Source: Treponema parvum
GTDB taxonomy: Bacteria; Spirochaetota; Spirochaetia; Treponematales; Treponemataceae
Assembly: GCF_017893965.1 (NCBI RefSeq)
Contig: NZ_CP054142.1
Span: forward strand, 1,922,001 to 1,986,000
DNA: 64,000 nucleotides
Direction: 5' to 3'
Shown: positions 53,750 to 63,268 of the stretch, in pieces
Layout of the letters: every line of letters begins with the position of its first letter
Position numbering within the stretch: the first letter of the stretch is position 1
Notes under the pieces: model-generated
Told to the model about the DNA's origin: nothing
The model's database searches: none
Seen by the model: the letters and a program-made list of their open reading frames with translations, nothing else
Program-made: the position numbers and the translations under genes

Positions 53750-55105
53750 TTAAAATCTTACATCTCCGTCCGCTTCAGGTCCTACGACGCAAAACCATCT
53801 TTTGTTTTGCAAAAAATATTTTTTAAAAACGCGCATTATCTGCTCATAAGTGACGGATTCCGCCTTTTGAGCAAGTCTTCCCGCGCTTACCGCATCTCCG
53901 AACTGTAAAAGGCTTTTTCCTATACTTCCGGCAACGCCGCTGTTTGTCTTTTGATCGGCATATTTTTGATTTATATAGATGTTTTTATAGCTTTCAAGAT
54001 GAGCTTCCATCGGTTCAAAAATAAAAGAACGATCGGGATTCCTTCCGACTATTATATTTCCTTCTTCCATGATTTTCTCGGCTTCTTCAACATAGCCTAC
54101 GATATTTTCAGGATCGCTTACTCTGTAAAGCGAAATCACGCCGAAGGGCGCCTTGGAACTTAAAATAAAAGACGAAGGAGTATAGCAGGCTCCGTGTTCT
54201 TCGCGCACTACCTGATAGAGAACGTCGCTCATCATATCCGAAGCAATGCAGGCAGGAATGTAATCTTCGCTGTCTATCGGCGGAGAATCAAAACATCCGT
54301 ACATAAATCCCGTCCCCGCTGCAGCCGGATGGCTTATGACAACGTTTTTTCCGCCTACGTCTACCGGGCTTATTTCAGGCGGATAAAATTTTTGTTCGGA
54401 CAAAGGAGAAATTTCAGAACCGAGCATCGAATTCAGTTTTTTTACGATCTTTTTTGCCTTAACGTTGCCGACTACCACAACAAAGATCCGTCTTGCGTCC
54501 AATGTTTTTTTATGAAGTCCCTTCATGTTTTCTACAGTGATATTTTCGATGGAACTCGCCGTTGCAGAAGCTCGAGTTTTATACGGGTGATCCGCGTATA
54601 TGTTTTCCAAGGCTGTGTAAAACGCAAGAGAACTCGGGGAATTAAGAGTCGCCTGAAGTCTTTGGGCGTATTCCTTTTTCATCGTATCGTATTCCGCTTC
54701 ATCGAACAGCGGATTCAAAAATCCATCCGCAAATACGGGCAAAAGATCGTCGAGATAATAATCAAGGCATTCTATTCCAAGCCCTGCGCCTTCAGTCTGC
54801 GCAAATCCGAAAAAATCCGCATGCGTTTTGTATAAAAGATCTTGAATATACTCGTACGAATATTTTTTAGAGCCGCTTCTCATCATGCGGAACAGCGCCA
54901 TTTCAAGGCCGGAATATTCAGGCGGCAAGAGCGCGGTGCCGCCTTCGACTATCAAATAAACTGAAACTAAGCGATTGGAACGGTTTTCTTTTACGTAAAC
55001 GGGAATTTTATTATTCAAAAAAAATTCTTTCCCGAAGGCTCCGGCGGCGAGCAGCCACAAAAAAACCGTACAAATATATATTCTTTTTTTCTTTATCATA
55101 TTCAT
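53750..55105 (-). CDS. Exported M16-family protein lacking the zinc motif
   Basis: A 451-residue protein with a signal peptide (KKKRIYICTVFLWLLAAGAF) and two M16-like halves. The position of the HxxEH zinc motif reads YSGLEMALFRMM, with neither His present, so it should be catalytically dead. The inactive subunit of M16 pairs helps form the substrate chamber. Its ATG overlaps the stop of the active partner (ATGA). It is expected in the periplasm. Confidence 0.85.
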   Translation of the reverse strand: MNMIKKKRIYICTVFLWLLAAGAFGKEFFLNNKIPVYVKENRSNRLVSVYLIVEGGTALLPPEYSGLEMALFRMMRSGSKKYSYEYIQDLLYKTHADFFGFAQTEGAGLGIECLDYYLDDLLPVFADGFLNPLFDEAEYDTMKKEYAQRLQATLNSPSSLAFYTALENIYADHPYKTRASATASSIENITVENMKGLHKKTLDARRIFVVVVGNVKAKKIVKKLNSMLGSEISPLSEQKFYPPEISPVDVGGKNVVISHPAAAGTGFMYGCFDSPPIDSEDYIPACIASDMMSDVLYQVVREEHGACYTPSSFILSSKAPFGVISLYRVSDPENIVGYVEEAEKIMEEGNIIVGRNPDRSFIFEPMEAHLESYKNIYINQKYADQKTNSGVAGSIGKSLLQFGDAVSAGRLAQKAESVTYEQIMRVFKKYFLQNKRWFCVVGPEADGDVRF

Positions 55106-56607
55106 TCCTGTTTAAAGCGCTCGTAATCCTTCCACCAATATGCGCTGTCTTGAGTAAATTCTTTAAAACCTGCGGCGGCAAAAGAATTTTTTTGTTCCGC
55201 ATACACGGCCGTATTAAGTTGGACCGTCACGAGCGGATATTTCTTACTTATATACGTATTCAGATATTTATCGATATCCGATTTTTTTATCTTGGGAGCC
55301 TTTTTAAAAAAGAATTCCGCCGATGCGTTTTCCCACCAGTATTCAACTTGTCTAAGAAGATCTTCGGCGGTTTCGGCCGTAAGATACCCATAATCTTTCA
55401 TCGTCCGTTTAACTTGAGCAAACTGTTCTTTTGTAAAAATATCTTTTTTATTAAGAATTTGAGGAATGATTTTATCGGTTACGGTAGAAGCAAAAAGAGC
55501 CGCCCTTTCTGCGAGATCTTTTTGAGGGGAATTTACGACGGCTTTAAACATTATGAGTCCGTTTTCGCGGTAAAAAGACGCTCCCTCTCCTATGTGATCC
55601 GCGTCGGAAATTTCAAGATCGCTCATGCCGAGCAGGGTTTGCTTATAAAAGCCTGAAGGATCGTCCATGAGTTCGTCAAAAAAAGACGCGATTTCTATAA
55701 AATCCTCGTCATAACCTGCGTCAGGCCCTCTGAAATACACGCTTATTACTGCCTGTTCCGCCGAAATCGTATCGGAAGGCATCACTCTAAACGTCGTTTC
55801 CGTAAGAGGATCCGAGAGCTGCCGCTCCCGCTCTTCGCTCCACGGGTCGTCCGCTCTTTCCCAAGAACCGTATATTTTTTTTACAAGTTCATACACATTT
55901 TCATGCCGCACGTCGCCGCCTACAAAAACCGCCGCGTTGTTCGGCACATAGTATTTTTTTAGCATGAGCCGTAAATCGTCCGAAGCGGCGTTTTGAACCA
56001 ATTGCGAAGAACCCGACGGATCCGTTCTCCACGGATATTTCGGGAACATAGTCCTAAACAGGTTGTAAGAATAAATCCTTGCGGGATCCGGAAAATTTCC
56101 TTCAATTTCGGCGATTACGACCTTCTTTTGAGAATCAAGGCCGTGTTCGGAGAGCAAAGGTTCTCTGATCGCATAACTCCAAAACTCAAGTCCTTTTTCA
56201 AGCAATGCGCTGGGCACGGTAAAAAAATATCTTACGCCGTTTATTCCTGTCTGTGCGTTTTGTCCGAGCGCGCCCATATCCCGCACGGCCTTGTCCATAT
56301 CGGCGCTGCTGGGATATCTGGAATCGCCTTCAAACATCATATGTTCATAAAGATGGAACAGACCTGCCGTTTCAGGCGTTTGCGCTATCGCGCCGCATCT
56401 TACGGCAACTTCAATGTACGCAAGCGGAGCGGAATCGTTTTCAGCCACAAAAAGTTTTAATCCGTTATCCAGCTCATACTCATAAAGACTTTCTACCGAA
56501 GTTTTTGCGGCTTCTTTTTTGCCCGAAGCCGAAACCAGCGAAACCGCACAGAAGAGTACGGTAAAACACAAAAGCGCATTTTTCAATTTTTTTGTCATAT
56601 AATTCAT
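55102..56607 (-). CDS. Exported M16-family zinc metallopeptidase
   Basis: A protein of about 501 residues with a signal peptide ending near VSASG. The zinc motif HLYEHMMFEG is intact (HxxEH), and a downstream Glu occurs in EIEGNFPDP. M16 peptidases degrade short peptides in a closed chamber, often as an active/inactive pair, which fits the neighbour. Start is unclear between ATG 56607 and ATG 56598; the longer frame to 56643 adds unlike sequence. No ribosome site was found. Confidence 0.87.
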   Translation of the reverse strand: MNYMTKKLKNALLCFTVLFCAVSLVSASGKKEAAKTSVESLYEYELDNGLKLFVAENDSAPLAYIEVAVRCGAIAQTPETAGLFHLYEHMMFEGDSRYPSSADMDKAVRDMGALGQNAQTGINGVRYFFTVPSALLEKGLEFWSYAIREPLLSEHGLDSQKKVVIAEIEGNFPDPARIYSYNLFRTMFPKYPWRTDPSGSSQLVQNAASDDLRLMLKKYYVPNNAAVFVGGDVRHENVYELVKKIYGSWERADDPWSEERERQLSDPLTETTFRVMPSDTISAEQAVISVYFRGPDAGYDEDFIEIASFFDELMDDPSGFYKQTLLGMSDLEISDADHIGEGASFYRENGLIMFKAVVNSPQKDLAERAALFASTVTDKIIPQILNKKDIFTKEQFAQVKRTMKDYGYLTAETAEDLLRQVEYWWENASAEFFFKKAPKIKKSDIDKYLNTYISKKYPLVTVQLNTAVYAEQKNSFAAAGFKEFTQDSAYWWKDYERFKQE

Positions 56608-56660
56608 ATTTAGAAAATAACTGTAAAGACAAAAAGGTTTCAAGCAAAGCCGAGTCGCCG

Positions 56661-57923
56661 CTACCTGAACGATTTAAGGCCTTTCATGTCCAGCGTAGCA
56701 AAATAATCGTCTATCGTTTCTTTTCGGCGGATTTCTTTAAATGAACCGTCGGGGCGCAGCAAAACCTCACCGCAGCGCAGCTTTGCGTTGTAATTGAATC
56801 CCATGGCGCGTCCGTGAGCGCCCGCATCGTGTATTATCAAAAGATCGCCCATATCAATCTTGGGCAGTTTGCGCTGTACGGCAAATTTGTCGCAATTTTC
56901 ACATAGAGAACCTACGACGTCGTACACGTGATCTTTTTCAGCCGTTTCCTTGCCGCTTACGGTAATTTCATGGTAAGCCCCGTACATTCCCGGTCGCATA
57001 AGATCGGCCATGCTTGCGTCCACGCCTATATATTCACGGTAAATATGCTTTTCATGTATCGCCTTTGTGATAAGCCATCCGTACGGACCGGTTATGGGCC
57101 TACCGCATTCCCAATAAATTTTAAGCGGATCAAGGCCCGCCGACGTTATAATTTCGTCATAAGCCTTACGCATATTGTCGGCTACGTAGGTTAGATCGAC
57201 TTCCTTTTGTTCCGCCTTATACGGAATTCCTATGCCGCCGCCCAAATCCACAAACTCGATTCGCACCGAGCATTTTTGTTTTATTTCAACACAGAGTGAA
57301 AAAAGCATTCTCGCCGTATCGACAAAATAATCAGGATCAAGTTCGTTCGACGCAACCATAGTGTGAAGTCCGAATCTCTTAACGCCTCTTTTTTTGCATT
57401 CGGAATACGCTTCGAATATCTGCTCTTTTGTCAGTCCGTACTTAGCTTCTTCCGGTTTTCCTATTAGCGCGTTTCCTCCCTTGAGGGGCCCAGGATTATA
57501 GCGAAAGCATATAAGATCGGGCAACTTGCCGAGCGTTTTTTCCAAAAAATTTATATGAGTTATGTCGTCAAGGTTTATGATATTTCCGTTTTTAAAAGCA
57601 AGGCGATATTCGTCCGCCGGAGTTTCATTGGAAGAGAACATAACCTTTTCGCCTTTTATACCGGATAATTCGCAAAGAATCAGCTCCGGTAAACTGGAAC
57701 AGTCGCCGCCGCAGCCTTCGGAAGCGAGAATCTTAAGTATGTACGGATTAGGGAGCGCTTTTACGGCAAAATATTCACAAATTCCTGAGAAAACTCCGAA
57801 CGCTCCGATAAATTTTCTTACGTTGCCGCGTATGGCTTTTTCATCATACAGATAAAACGGCGTAGGAAATTTCTTTTCAAGATCAACAAGCTGATCATGC
57901 GTGAGGGGAAAATTAGAGCTCAT
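56661..57923 (-). CDS. lysA: Diaminopimelate decarboxylase
   Basis: A fold-III PLP decarboxylase converting meso-diaminopimelate to lysine. It is 420 residues. YFAVKALPNPYILKIL contains the PLP lysine, and HTMVASNE, DLGGGIGIPY, CGRPITGPYG and LCENCDKFA match the family. The third of three lysine genes (dapA, asd, lysA) in one direction. Ornithine/carboxynorspermidine decarboxylases are relatives, but the context supports LysA. Ribosome site ggag precedes ATG 57923. Confidence 0.9.
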   Translation of the reverse strand: MSSNFPLTHDQLVDLEKKFPTPFYLYDEKAIRGNVRKFIGAFGVFSGICEYFAVKALPNPYILKILASEGCGGDCSSLPELILCELSGIKGEKVMFSSNETPADEYRLAFKNGNIINLDDITHINFLEKTLGKLPDLICFRYNPGPLKGGNALIGKPEEAKYGLTKEQIFEAYSECKKRGVKRFGLHTMVASNELDPDYFVDTARMLFSLCVEIKQKCSVRIEFVDLGGGIGIPYKAEQKEVDLTYVADNMRKAYDEIITSAGLDPLKIYWECGRPITGPYGWLITKAIHEKHIYREYIGVDASMADLMRPGMYGAYHEITVSGKETAEKDHVYDVVGSLCENCDKFAVQRKLPKIDMGDLLIIHDAGAHGRAMGFNYNAKLRCGEVLLRPDGSFKEIRRKETIDDYFATLDMKGLKSFR

Positions 57924-57985
57924 AAATACTTCTCCAAAAAAAACCTTATAATTCGGCCGAAGTTAGGGTTTGGTAAAACTCGAAA

Positions 57986-59089
57986 TTAAACTAATTTGTC
58001 AAAGAAACCTTTGGCTTTCAACAATTCGGCGTTTAAAATTCCGCCAAGAGCGGCGCCGCGCTTTGTGTTATGGCTTAGAGCCACAAACTTTACGTCGAAT
58101 ATATTGCATTTCCGCAGCCGCCCCACAACCGAAGCCATACCTTTTTCCACGTCCCTGTCGCGGCGCGGTTGGGGTCTGTTTTCCTCACGGCGCACTACGA
58201 TAGGATGATCCGGCGCAGACGGAAGTTTAAGCTCCTGCGGAACGGACTTGAACGAGGTGAAAATCTTTTCTATCTCTTCGAGCGAAGGTTTTTTATTTTC
58301 CGCCAGATCGAATTCAAGGTTTACACAGGCAGTGTGTCCGTCAATTACGGGAACGCGCGTGCAGGTTGAAGACACCAGCGGAAAAGAAGCGTCCACTATC
58401 TTTTCGCCGGACACGTTTCCGAGAATTTTAAGACATTCCTTTTCAGTCTTTTCTTCTTCGCCGCCTATATAGGGAATGATATTATCGATCATATCAAACG
58501 ACGAAACTCCCGGATATCCTGCGCCCGAAACGGCCTGTAAAGTCGTTATAATCATGCGTTTTACCGGATAACCGGCTTTTATGAGCGAATAAAGCGGCAT
58601 CATATATGTCTGAAGCGAACAATTAGGTTTTACAACTATAAAGCCCTTGTCCCAGCCGCGCTTTTTTTGCTGGCTTGCGATTATATCGATATGAGAAGAG
58701 TTTATTTCGGGAATAAGCATGGGAACGTCTTGTGTCCAACGATTGGCGCTCGCATTTGAAACCACGGGAATCCCGAAAGCCGCGTAGGAACTTTCCAACG
58801 CCTTTATCGCTTCCTTGTCCATTTCAAGCGCGCTGAACACAAAAGAACATTTTCCTTTGGCGGAGCTTACGTCTCCGGCATCATAGACTGTAAGATCCGC
58901 AACGCCCTGCGGAATGTCCGAGCCGATTAGCCAGCGATTTGCAACGGCCTCTTTGTACGGTTTTCCCGCCGAGCGCGGACTTGCAGCCACGTAAGTAACT
59001 TCAAACCAAGGATGGTTTTCCAAAAGATGAATATAGCGCTGTCCCACCATCCCGGTCGCACCTAAAACACCGACACAAATTTTTGACAT
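57986..59089 (-). CDS. asd: Aspartate-semialdehyde dehydrogenase
   Basis: Reduces aspartyl phosphate to aspartate semialdehyde, feeding lysine, threonine and methionine synthesis. The 367-residue protein is of the archaeal/fungal-like type: VGVLGATGMVGQRYIHLLEN for NADP, and catalytic Cys157 in VKPNCSLQTYMM. Ribosome site aggga lies before ATG 59089. It lies between dapA and lysA. A 9-bp hairpin (gcgtgacgc/gcgttacgc, near 59168-59190) sits in the 119-nt gap after dapA. Confidence 0.95.
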   Translation of the reverse strand: MSKICVGVLGATGMVGQRYIHLLENHPWFEVTYVAASPRSAGKPYKEAVANRWLIGSDIPQGVADLTVYDAGDVSSAKGKCSFVFSALEMDKEAIKALESSYAAFGIPVVSNASANRWTQDVPMLIPEINSSHIDIIASQQKKRGWDKGFIVVKPNCSLQTYMMPLYSLIKAGYPVKRMIITTLQAVSGAGYPGVSSFDMIDNIIPYIGGEEEKTEKECLKILGNVSGEKIVDASFPLVSSTCTRVPVIDGHTACVNLEFDLAENKKPSLEEIEKIFTSFKSVPQELKLPSAPDHPIVVRREENRPQPRRDRDVEKGMASVVGRLRKCNIFDVKFVALSHNTKRGAALGGILNAELLKAKGFFDKLV

Positions 59090-59208
59090 AATTCTCTCTC
59101 CCTTCTATTTCATTGTTCAATGGAATGGCGCGTTTTAAAAACGAGATACTTAAGGCGAGGTTCCAGCAGCGTGACGCTTCGAGCGTTACGCCTACAGAAT
59201 TCTACCTA

Positions 59209-60123
59209 TCAGATAAGATTACATTCTTTAAGCGCATTTTCAATAACTTTTTTAGCCGCATCCGTAGGCTCGACAAGCGGAAGCCGCGGCTTACCGGCTG
59301 CAAGACCTTTGACATTCATGGCATATTTTATTGACGAAGGATTCCCGTCTACAAAGGCCGCTTTAAAAAACGGCAACAACCTGTAATGAAGACTACGCGC
59401 CTTCGTCATATCCCCATTTAAAGCGGAATTTACCATTTCACTTATAAGGGAAGGAGCAAGATTTGATACAACCGACACAACTCCGTCTCCGCCGCAAGCA
59501 ACAAGCGGCAGGGTAAGCACATCGTCTCCGCTTAAAACCGAAAAATCCGGACGCTTTGATTTGATTAAAGCTATAACGTCCATCATCTGATTGATATTTC
59601 CGCTGGCTTCTTTTACGCCCGCAATATTCGGTAAAGCCGCTATGCGCAAAAGAGTTTCCGTGGAAATATTCACTCCGGATCTTCCTTGTATGTTGTAAAC
59701 GATTATCGGAACGCCGACCCTTGAAACGGCCTCAAAATGCCTAAAAATACCTTCCTGCGAAGGCTTATTATAATACGGAGTTACGACAAGCGCTCCGGCG
59801 GCGCCCGCTTTTTTTGCGCGCTCGGTATAGCGTACCGCGTCCCGCGTATTATTGCTTCCTGCCCCCAATACGACAGGAATTTTTACATTGCGAGCCTTTT
59901 CATAAGAACGCGTCTCCGTCATCACTATATCGACGATCTTATCCTCTTCGCCGTCTTCATCAAGCGTAGGAGTTTCGGCGGTTGTTCCCAGAGGAAAAAG
60001 CCCTGTTATTCCGCTTTCAAGCTGGAATTTAACATTTTTACGGAATCCCTCAAAATCTACGGACCCGTCCGAACCCATCGGGGTGATCATCGCCGTAAAA
60101 GCGCCGCGAAATAATGCCGCCAT
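59209..60123 (-). CDS. dapA: 4-hydroxy-tetrahydrodipicolinate synthase
   Basis: Condenses aspartate semialdehyde with pyruvate, the first committed lysine step. The 304-residue TIM barrel has GLFPLGTTAETPTLDEDG, catalytic Tyr143 in IVYNIQGRSG and Schiff-base Lys171 in GVKEASGN. Ribosome site ggag lies before ATG 60123. First gene of the dapA-asd-lysA unit, with its own promoter. Confidence 0.96.
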   Translation of the reverse strand: MAALFRGAFTAMITPMGSDGSVDFEGFRKNVKFQLESGITGLFPLGTTAETPTLDEDGEEDKIVDIVMTETRSYEKARNVKIPVVLGAGSNNTRDAVRYTERAKKAGAAGALVVTPYYNKPSQEGIFRHFEAVSRVGVPIIVYNIQGRSGVNISTETLLRIAALPNIAGVKEASGNINQMMDVIALIKSKRPDFSVLSGDDVLTLPLVACGGDGVVSVVSNLAPSLISEMVNSALNGDMTKARSLHYRLLPFFKAAFVDGNPSSIKYAMNVKGLAAGKPRLPLVEPTDAAKKVIENALKECNLI

Positions 60124-60169
60124 AAATATCTCCGTTTGCGCATGTTTGTTTTATGCACTTATCACGCGT

Positions 60170-60198
60170 ATTATTGCATTTTTATGCATTTCTGACAA
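60170..60198 (-). promoter_or_regulatory. dapA promoter
   Basis: Minus strand TTGTCA (60198-60193), 17-nt spacer and AATAAT (60175-60170), each 5/6 to consensus. The element TGCATAAAA occurs in the spacer and again just downstream of the -10, a possible operator pair. No lysine riboswitch-like core was seen. Confidence 0.55.
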
Positions 60199-60224
60199 GT
60201 AAAGAATTTACGCTTCACGGACAG

Positions 60225-60285
60225 TTTTTTCAAAAACTGTCGCCCATTATTGTTTGTCGCACGCCCCGTGCAACAAACGCCGCCA
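60225..60285. other. Two hairpins between dapA and the ABC-transporter operon
   Basis: gacagttttt pairs with aaaaactgtc, and gtttgtcgcacg pairs with cgtgcaacaaac (one G-U), side by side. Neither is followed by a T run on the minus strand. They lie just past the end of the leftward D-threonine-aldolase-like gene and may act as a rho-type or processing boundary. Confidence 0.4.
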
Positions 60286-60306
60286 ATGAAGCGACGGAAG
60301 TTTTGG

Positions 60307-61419
60307 CTAAATATTTATTTTTCTGTTTCGCGCGGTTACGTCCCAAGATTCCGTTATCTTTCCGTTTTCCGATACCAAGACCGAAGGATACAACGCAGAC
60401 GTCGGGCAAATATGCGTCGGTATTACATATAATACGGTACCGATGGGAGGAACTTCATTTTCATGGCCTTTTTTCATTTTAAAAACCCAATGCTCTTCGT
60501 TTTGAAGAACGGGCTCCGCATTAGGCCAGTTCTGAAGTTCTCCTCTTACACCCTGCGGATCGGAAGCAATCGCCTTGTACCCCAAATCAAGCGTAAAGCT
60601 CCCCTTGACCGGATGACTTATCACCCTGGTAAGCAAGGCGGCGGCAGGCACAAAAGGAAGGTCTTTAAATCCGTTCCTGTATCCGGCGTCATTGATGAAT
60701 ACCGTGCCGGGGGAAAGATAATACTTTGTAAGTTTTGCATGACAGGGAAAAGACGGCGAGCCGCCCATTATCAATATGGGACACTTTATTTTTTTTGCCT
60801 CAAGACAAGACACTACGGTTTCGATTTTTTTATCAACCTCCGAAACCCTAGCCGTGCGTTCATTGACGTCGGATTCGTGATGATTGCCGTCGTAACAGTG
60901 CAACCCTGTCATTTCTATTCCGGGCAACTCGGCGCATCGTGCGTACAAGGCTTCGACTTCGTCTATCGGCGCGCCGGTTCTGTCCATCCCCATATTCACA
61001 TCGATCATCATGGAAACGATCATATCGTTTTTAACCGCCGCTTCGCCGAGCTTTTTGATCGTATCGTAATCGTCGCCTATGGCGTAAAATGTGCTGTCGG
61101 GATATGTTTTAATAAGCTGAAGGAATCGTTTTATGTTCGGCCCGACGAGAGGATAAGCCAAAACAATTTTTTCCGCACGGGCCATCGCCAACATTTCCGC
61201 TTCCGCAATCGTAGCGCATTTAAACTTATTAATACCCAGCGACTGCTGCAGTTTTACCATAGATTCGGACTTATGCGTCTTAACGTGAGGCCATAATCTG
61301 TCGGCGCTACCGGCAATTTTTATCGAAAGTTTTATATTATCGATAATTATCTTTTTATAATAAATCAACACGGGACTTATAACGTCGTCAACGTTATCAT
61401 TGTCGTACAAACACTTCAT
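60307..61419 (-). CDS. D-threonine aldolase / D-serine dehydratase family PLP enzyme
   Basis: A protein of about 370 residues with an alanine-racemase-type barrel. WPHVKTHKS carries the PLP lysine, GLHCYDGNHH and GGSPSFPCHA are family-like, and PTHICPTSALYP near the C-terminus holds the His and Cys metal ligands. Relatives cleave D-threonine to glycine and acetaldehyde or deaminate D-serine. Start chosen at ATG 61419 with gaggtg 8 nt upstream; a TTG 15 nt earlier overlaps that site. It follows the ABC permease genes, so it may act on an imported D-hydroxy-amino acid. Substrate is not certain. Confidence 0.85.
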   Translation of the reverse strand: MKCLYDNDNVDDVISPVLIYYKKIIIDNIKLSIKIAGSADRLWPHVKTHKSESMVKLQQSLGINKFKCATIAEAEMLAMARAEKIVLAYPLVGPNIKRFLQLIKTYPDSTFYAIGDDYDTIKKLGEAAVKNDMIVSMMIDVNMGMDRTGAPIDEVEALYARCAELPGIEMTGLHCYDGNHHESDVNERTARVSEVDKKIETVVSCLEAKKIKCPILIMGGSPSFPCHAKLTKYYLSPGTVFINDAGYRNGFKDLPFVPAAALLTRVISHPVKGSFTLDLGYKAIASDPQGVRGELQNWPNAEPVLQNEEHWVFKMKKGHENEVPPIGTVLYVIPTHICPTSALYPSVLVSENGKITESWDVTARNRKINI

Positions 61420-61490
61420 ACGGTTACACCTCAAAATAAATTAAATTCCGGCAGGACTTCCCGCCCGTTTATCAAAACCAATTACGGATA

Positions 61491-62321
61491 TTATCCTTTT
61501 ACCGCTCCGGCGGTCATTCCTTGAATAATATACTTCTGCAATATCAACGTAATAATAATCGCAGGAAGAATGACAACTATAGTTGCAGATAGCATCCTGC
61601 CCCATCTGATATCCGCGCCTGAAACAAAATATTGCAATGTTACCGGCAGCGTTCGAGTTCTAGTACCGCTCAGCACAAGAGCAAACTGAAAATTATTCCA
61701 CGATCCTAAGAATGACAAAATCGTACACGTCGCTATTCCCGATTTACTGATAGGCACGATAATAGACCAACAACATTTAGCCCTTGAACATCCGTCGATT
61801 ATAGCGGCTTCGTCAAGATCAACAGGAATGCCGGCAATAAATTCTTCCATAAGCCAAACGACCAGCGGCAGCGACAATACCATATGGCTTAAAATCAGCG
61901 GGCAGAACGTATCTATCAACTTCAGTTTTGAAAAAACAAAATAGTAGGGAAGCAAAAAGGACATTGCCGGAAGCAAGCGCGCTATAAGAATAAACAATGC
62001 CGCGCCCTTCATTTTTTCCCGTGCTATCGCATAAGCGGCGGGGATTCCTAAAAGCAGAGAAAACAGTGTCGACAATATTCCGATAAAGCCGCTGTTAAAG
62101 ATATATGTGCCGTAATGCTGCGACTTGAAAATGTATTTATAATGATCGAATATCGGTTTAAAACCGAGCAGTTTAGGCGGCATCATGTATACGTCCGCCA
62201 TATTTTTAAATGAAGAAATAAGAACAAAATACAATGGAAAGATCACAACCGTACATATAAGCAACATTAAAAGATAAAATAAAAATATTTTCATCCTCTT
62301 TTCAACACGATAATTGTTCAT
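61491..62321 (-). CDS. Carbohydrate-type ABC transporter permease (MalG-like)
   Basis: A CUT1-family inner-membrane permease of about 276 residues with six membrane segments. The EAA loop that docks the ATPase is present (PVDLDEAAIIDGCSRAKCCW). Start chosen at ATG 62321, just after the preceding stop; an ATG 18 nt earlier overlaps that gene. Partner of the permease at 62324. No ATPase gene is in the window; a shared MsmK-type ATPase could serve it. Confidence 0.92.
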   Translation of the reverse strand: MNNYRVEKRMKIFLFYLLMLLICTVVIFPLYFVLISSFKNMADVYMMPPKLLGFKPIFDHYKYIFKSQHYGTYIFNSGFIGILSTLFSLLLGIPAAYAIAREKMKGAALFILIARLLPAMSFLLPYYFVFSKLKLIDTFCPLILSHMVLSLPLVVWLMEEFIAGIPVDLDEAAIIDGCSRAKCCWSIIVPISKSGIATCTILSFLGSWNNFQFALVLSGTRTRTLPVTLQYFVSGADIRWGRMLSATIVVILPAIIITLILQKYIIQGMTAGAVKG

Positions 62322-62323
62322 CT

Positions 62324-63202
62324 TTATTGAATACTCCATCTATTTTTTGCTTTTAAAGTAAAACAGCTGATAACTATCACAAGTACGAAAACCAGAGTAA
62401 GAATAGCGGAAGACAATCCGAATTTATAATACGAAAAAGCATTTTCATACGCCAGAAGATTCATAGTCCGCGAAGAATTGGCGGGACCTCCCCCTGTCAT
62501 AGCAAAAATCAAGTCAAATGATTTAAATATATCGATAAATCGCAATAAACCGATGGAAAAAAGTATGGGCACCAGCATCGGCAATTTTATTTTAAAAAAT
62601 GTCTGAACGACGGAAGCTCCGTCGATTGCCGCAGCCTCTATACAGTCTTTGGGTAAAGCGGCAAGCCCCGCAAGGCAGACGATAATCACCATAGGCGTCA
62701 TTTGCCAAGCTTCAACAACAGCGATCGATGGGATAACCGACGATCGAACAGAAGTAAAACCCGATTTAGGCAAACAAAGCATACCGAATAAGTAATTTAT
62801 CAGACCGCTTGACGGTTCGTAAAACAGCATCCACATCATACCGACGGCAACGGGAGCCATCATATAAGGCAGCAATATCATAGTTTTAATGAACTCTTTG
62901 CCTGCGAATTCATTGTTTAGAGCCACGGCAACGGCAACGCCTAAGACCATTTCCAAAAAAGTTGCCAAAAACGTATAGTAAAATGTTATTACGAAAGAAT
63001 TCCAAAAGTCCGCATTGCAAATAATCCGTATATAATTTTCAAGACCGTTAAAACGGACCGAATCTCCGAGAAGCAAATCCCAATCGGTAAAACTGAATCC
63101 TATCGTCATCGCTACCGGTATAACGGTCATAACCGTCATAAAAACAAGCGCAGGCAATATGAACATCCATTTATAATGCCGATCAACCCAATTATTTGTC
63201 AT
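62324..63202 (-). CDS. Carbohydrate-type ABC transporter permease (MalF-like)
   Basis: A CUT1-family permease of about 292 residues, with six membrane segments, a start typical of MalF/UgpA types (KWMFILPALVFMTVMTVIPV) and EAA loop LPKDCIEAAAIDGASVVQTF. Start chosen at ATG 63202 (MTNNWVDRHY), with gaggg upstream. The frame to 63253 runs through a 14-bp hairpin. Confidence 0.92.
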   Translation of the reverse strand: MTNNWVDRHYKWMFILPALVFMTVMTVIPVAMTIGFSFTDWDLLLGDSVRFNGLENYIRIICNADFWNSFVITFYYTFLATFLEMVLGVAVAVALNNEFAGKEFIKTMILLPYMMAPVAVGMMWMLFYEPSSGLINYLFGMLCLPKSGFTSVRSSVIPSIAVVEAWQMTPMVIIVCLAGLAALPKDCIEAAAIDGASVVQTFFKIKLPMLVPILFSIGLLRFIDIFKSFDLIFAMTGGGPANSSRTMNLLAYENAFSYYKFGLSSAILTLVFVLVIVISCFTLKAKNRWSIQ

Positions 63203-63220
63203 GAAGACCCTCATACAAAC

Positions 63221-63251
63221 GACAGAGAAACAAATTTTTTGTTTCTCTGTC
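63221..63251. other. Intercistronic hairpin after the binding-protein gene
   Basis: A perfect 14-bp inverted repeat gacagagaaacaaa/tttgtttctctgtc has a 3-nt loop. No T run follows on the minus strand. Such structures after binding-protein genes protect the upstream mRNA and lower expression of the permeases. Confidence 0.7.
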
Positions 63252-63268
63252 AAAGATCTAAATTAAAA

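Noticed and set aside
54194-54835. 213-codon open frame on the plus strand
   Set aside because: It is antisense to the M16-type gene; Arg/Phe/Tyr-rich shadow sequence.
60124-60306. Lysine riboswitch ahead of dapA
   Set aside because: The short leader from the promoter to the ATG is too small, and no L-box-like core is seen.
60463-61296. 277-codon open frame on the plus strand
   Set aside because: It is antisense to the well-supported D-threonine-aldolase-family gene and has no family features.
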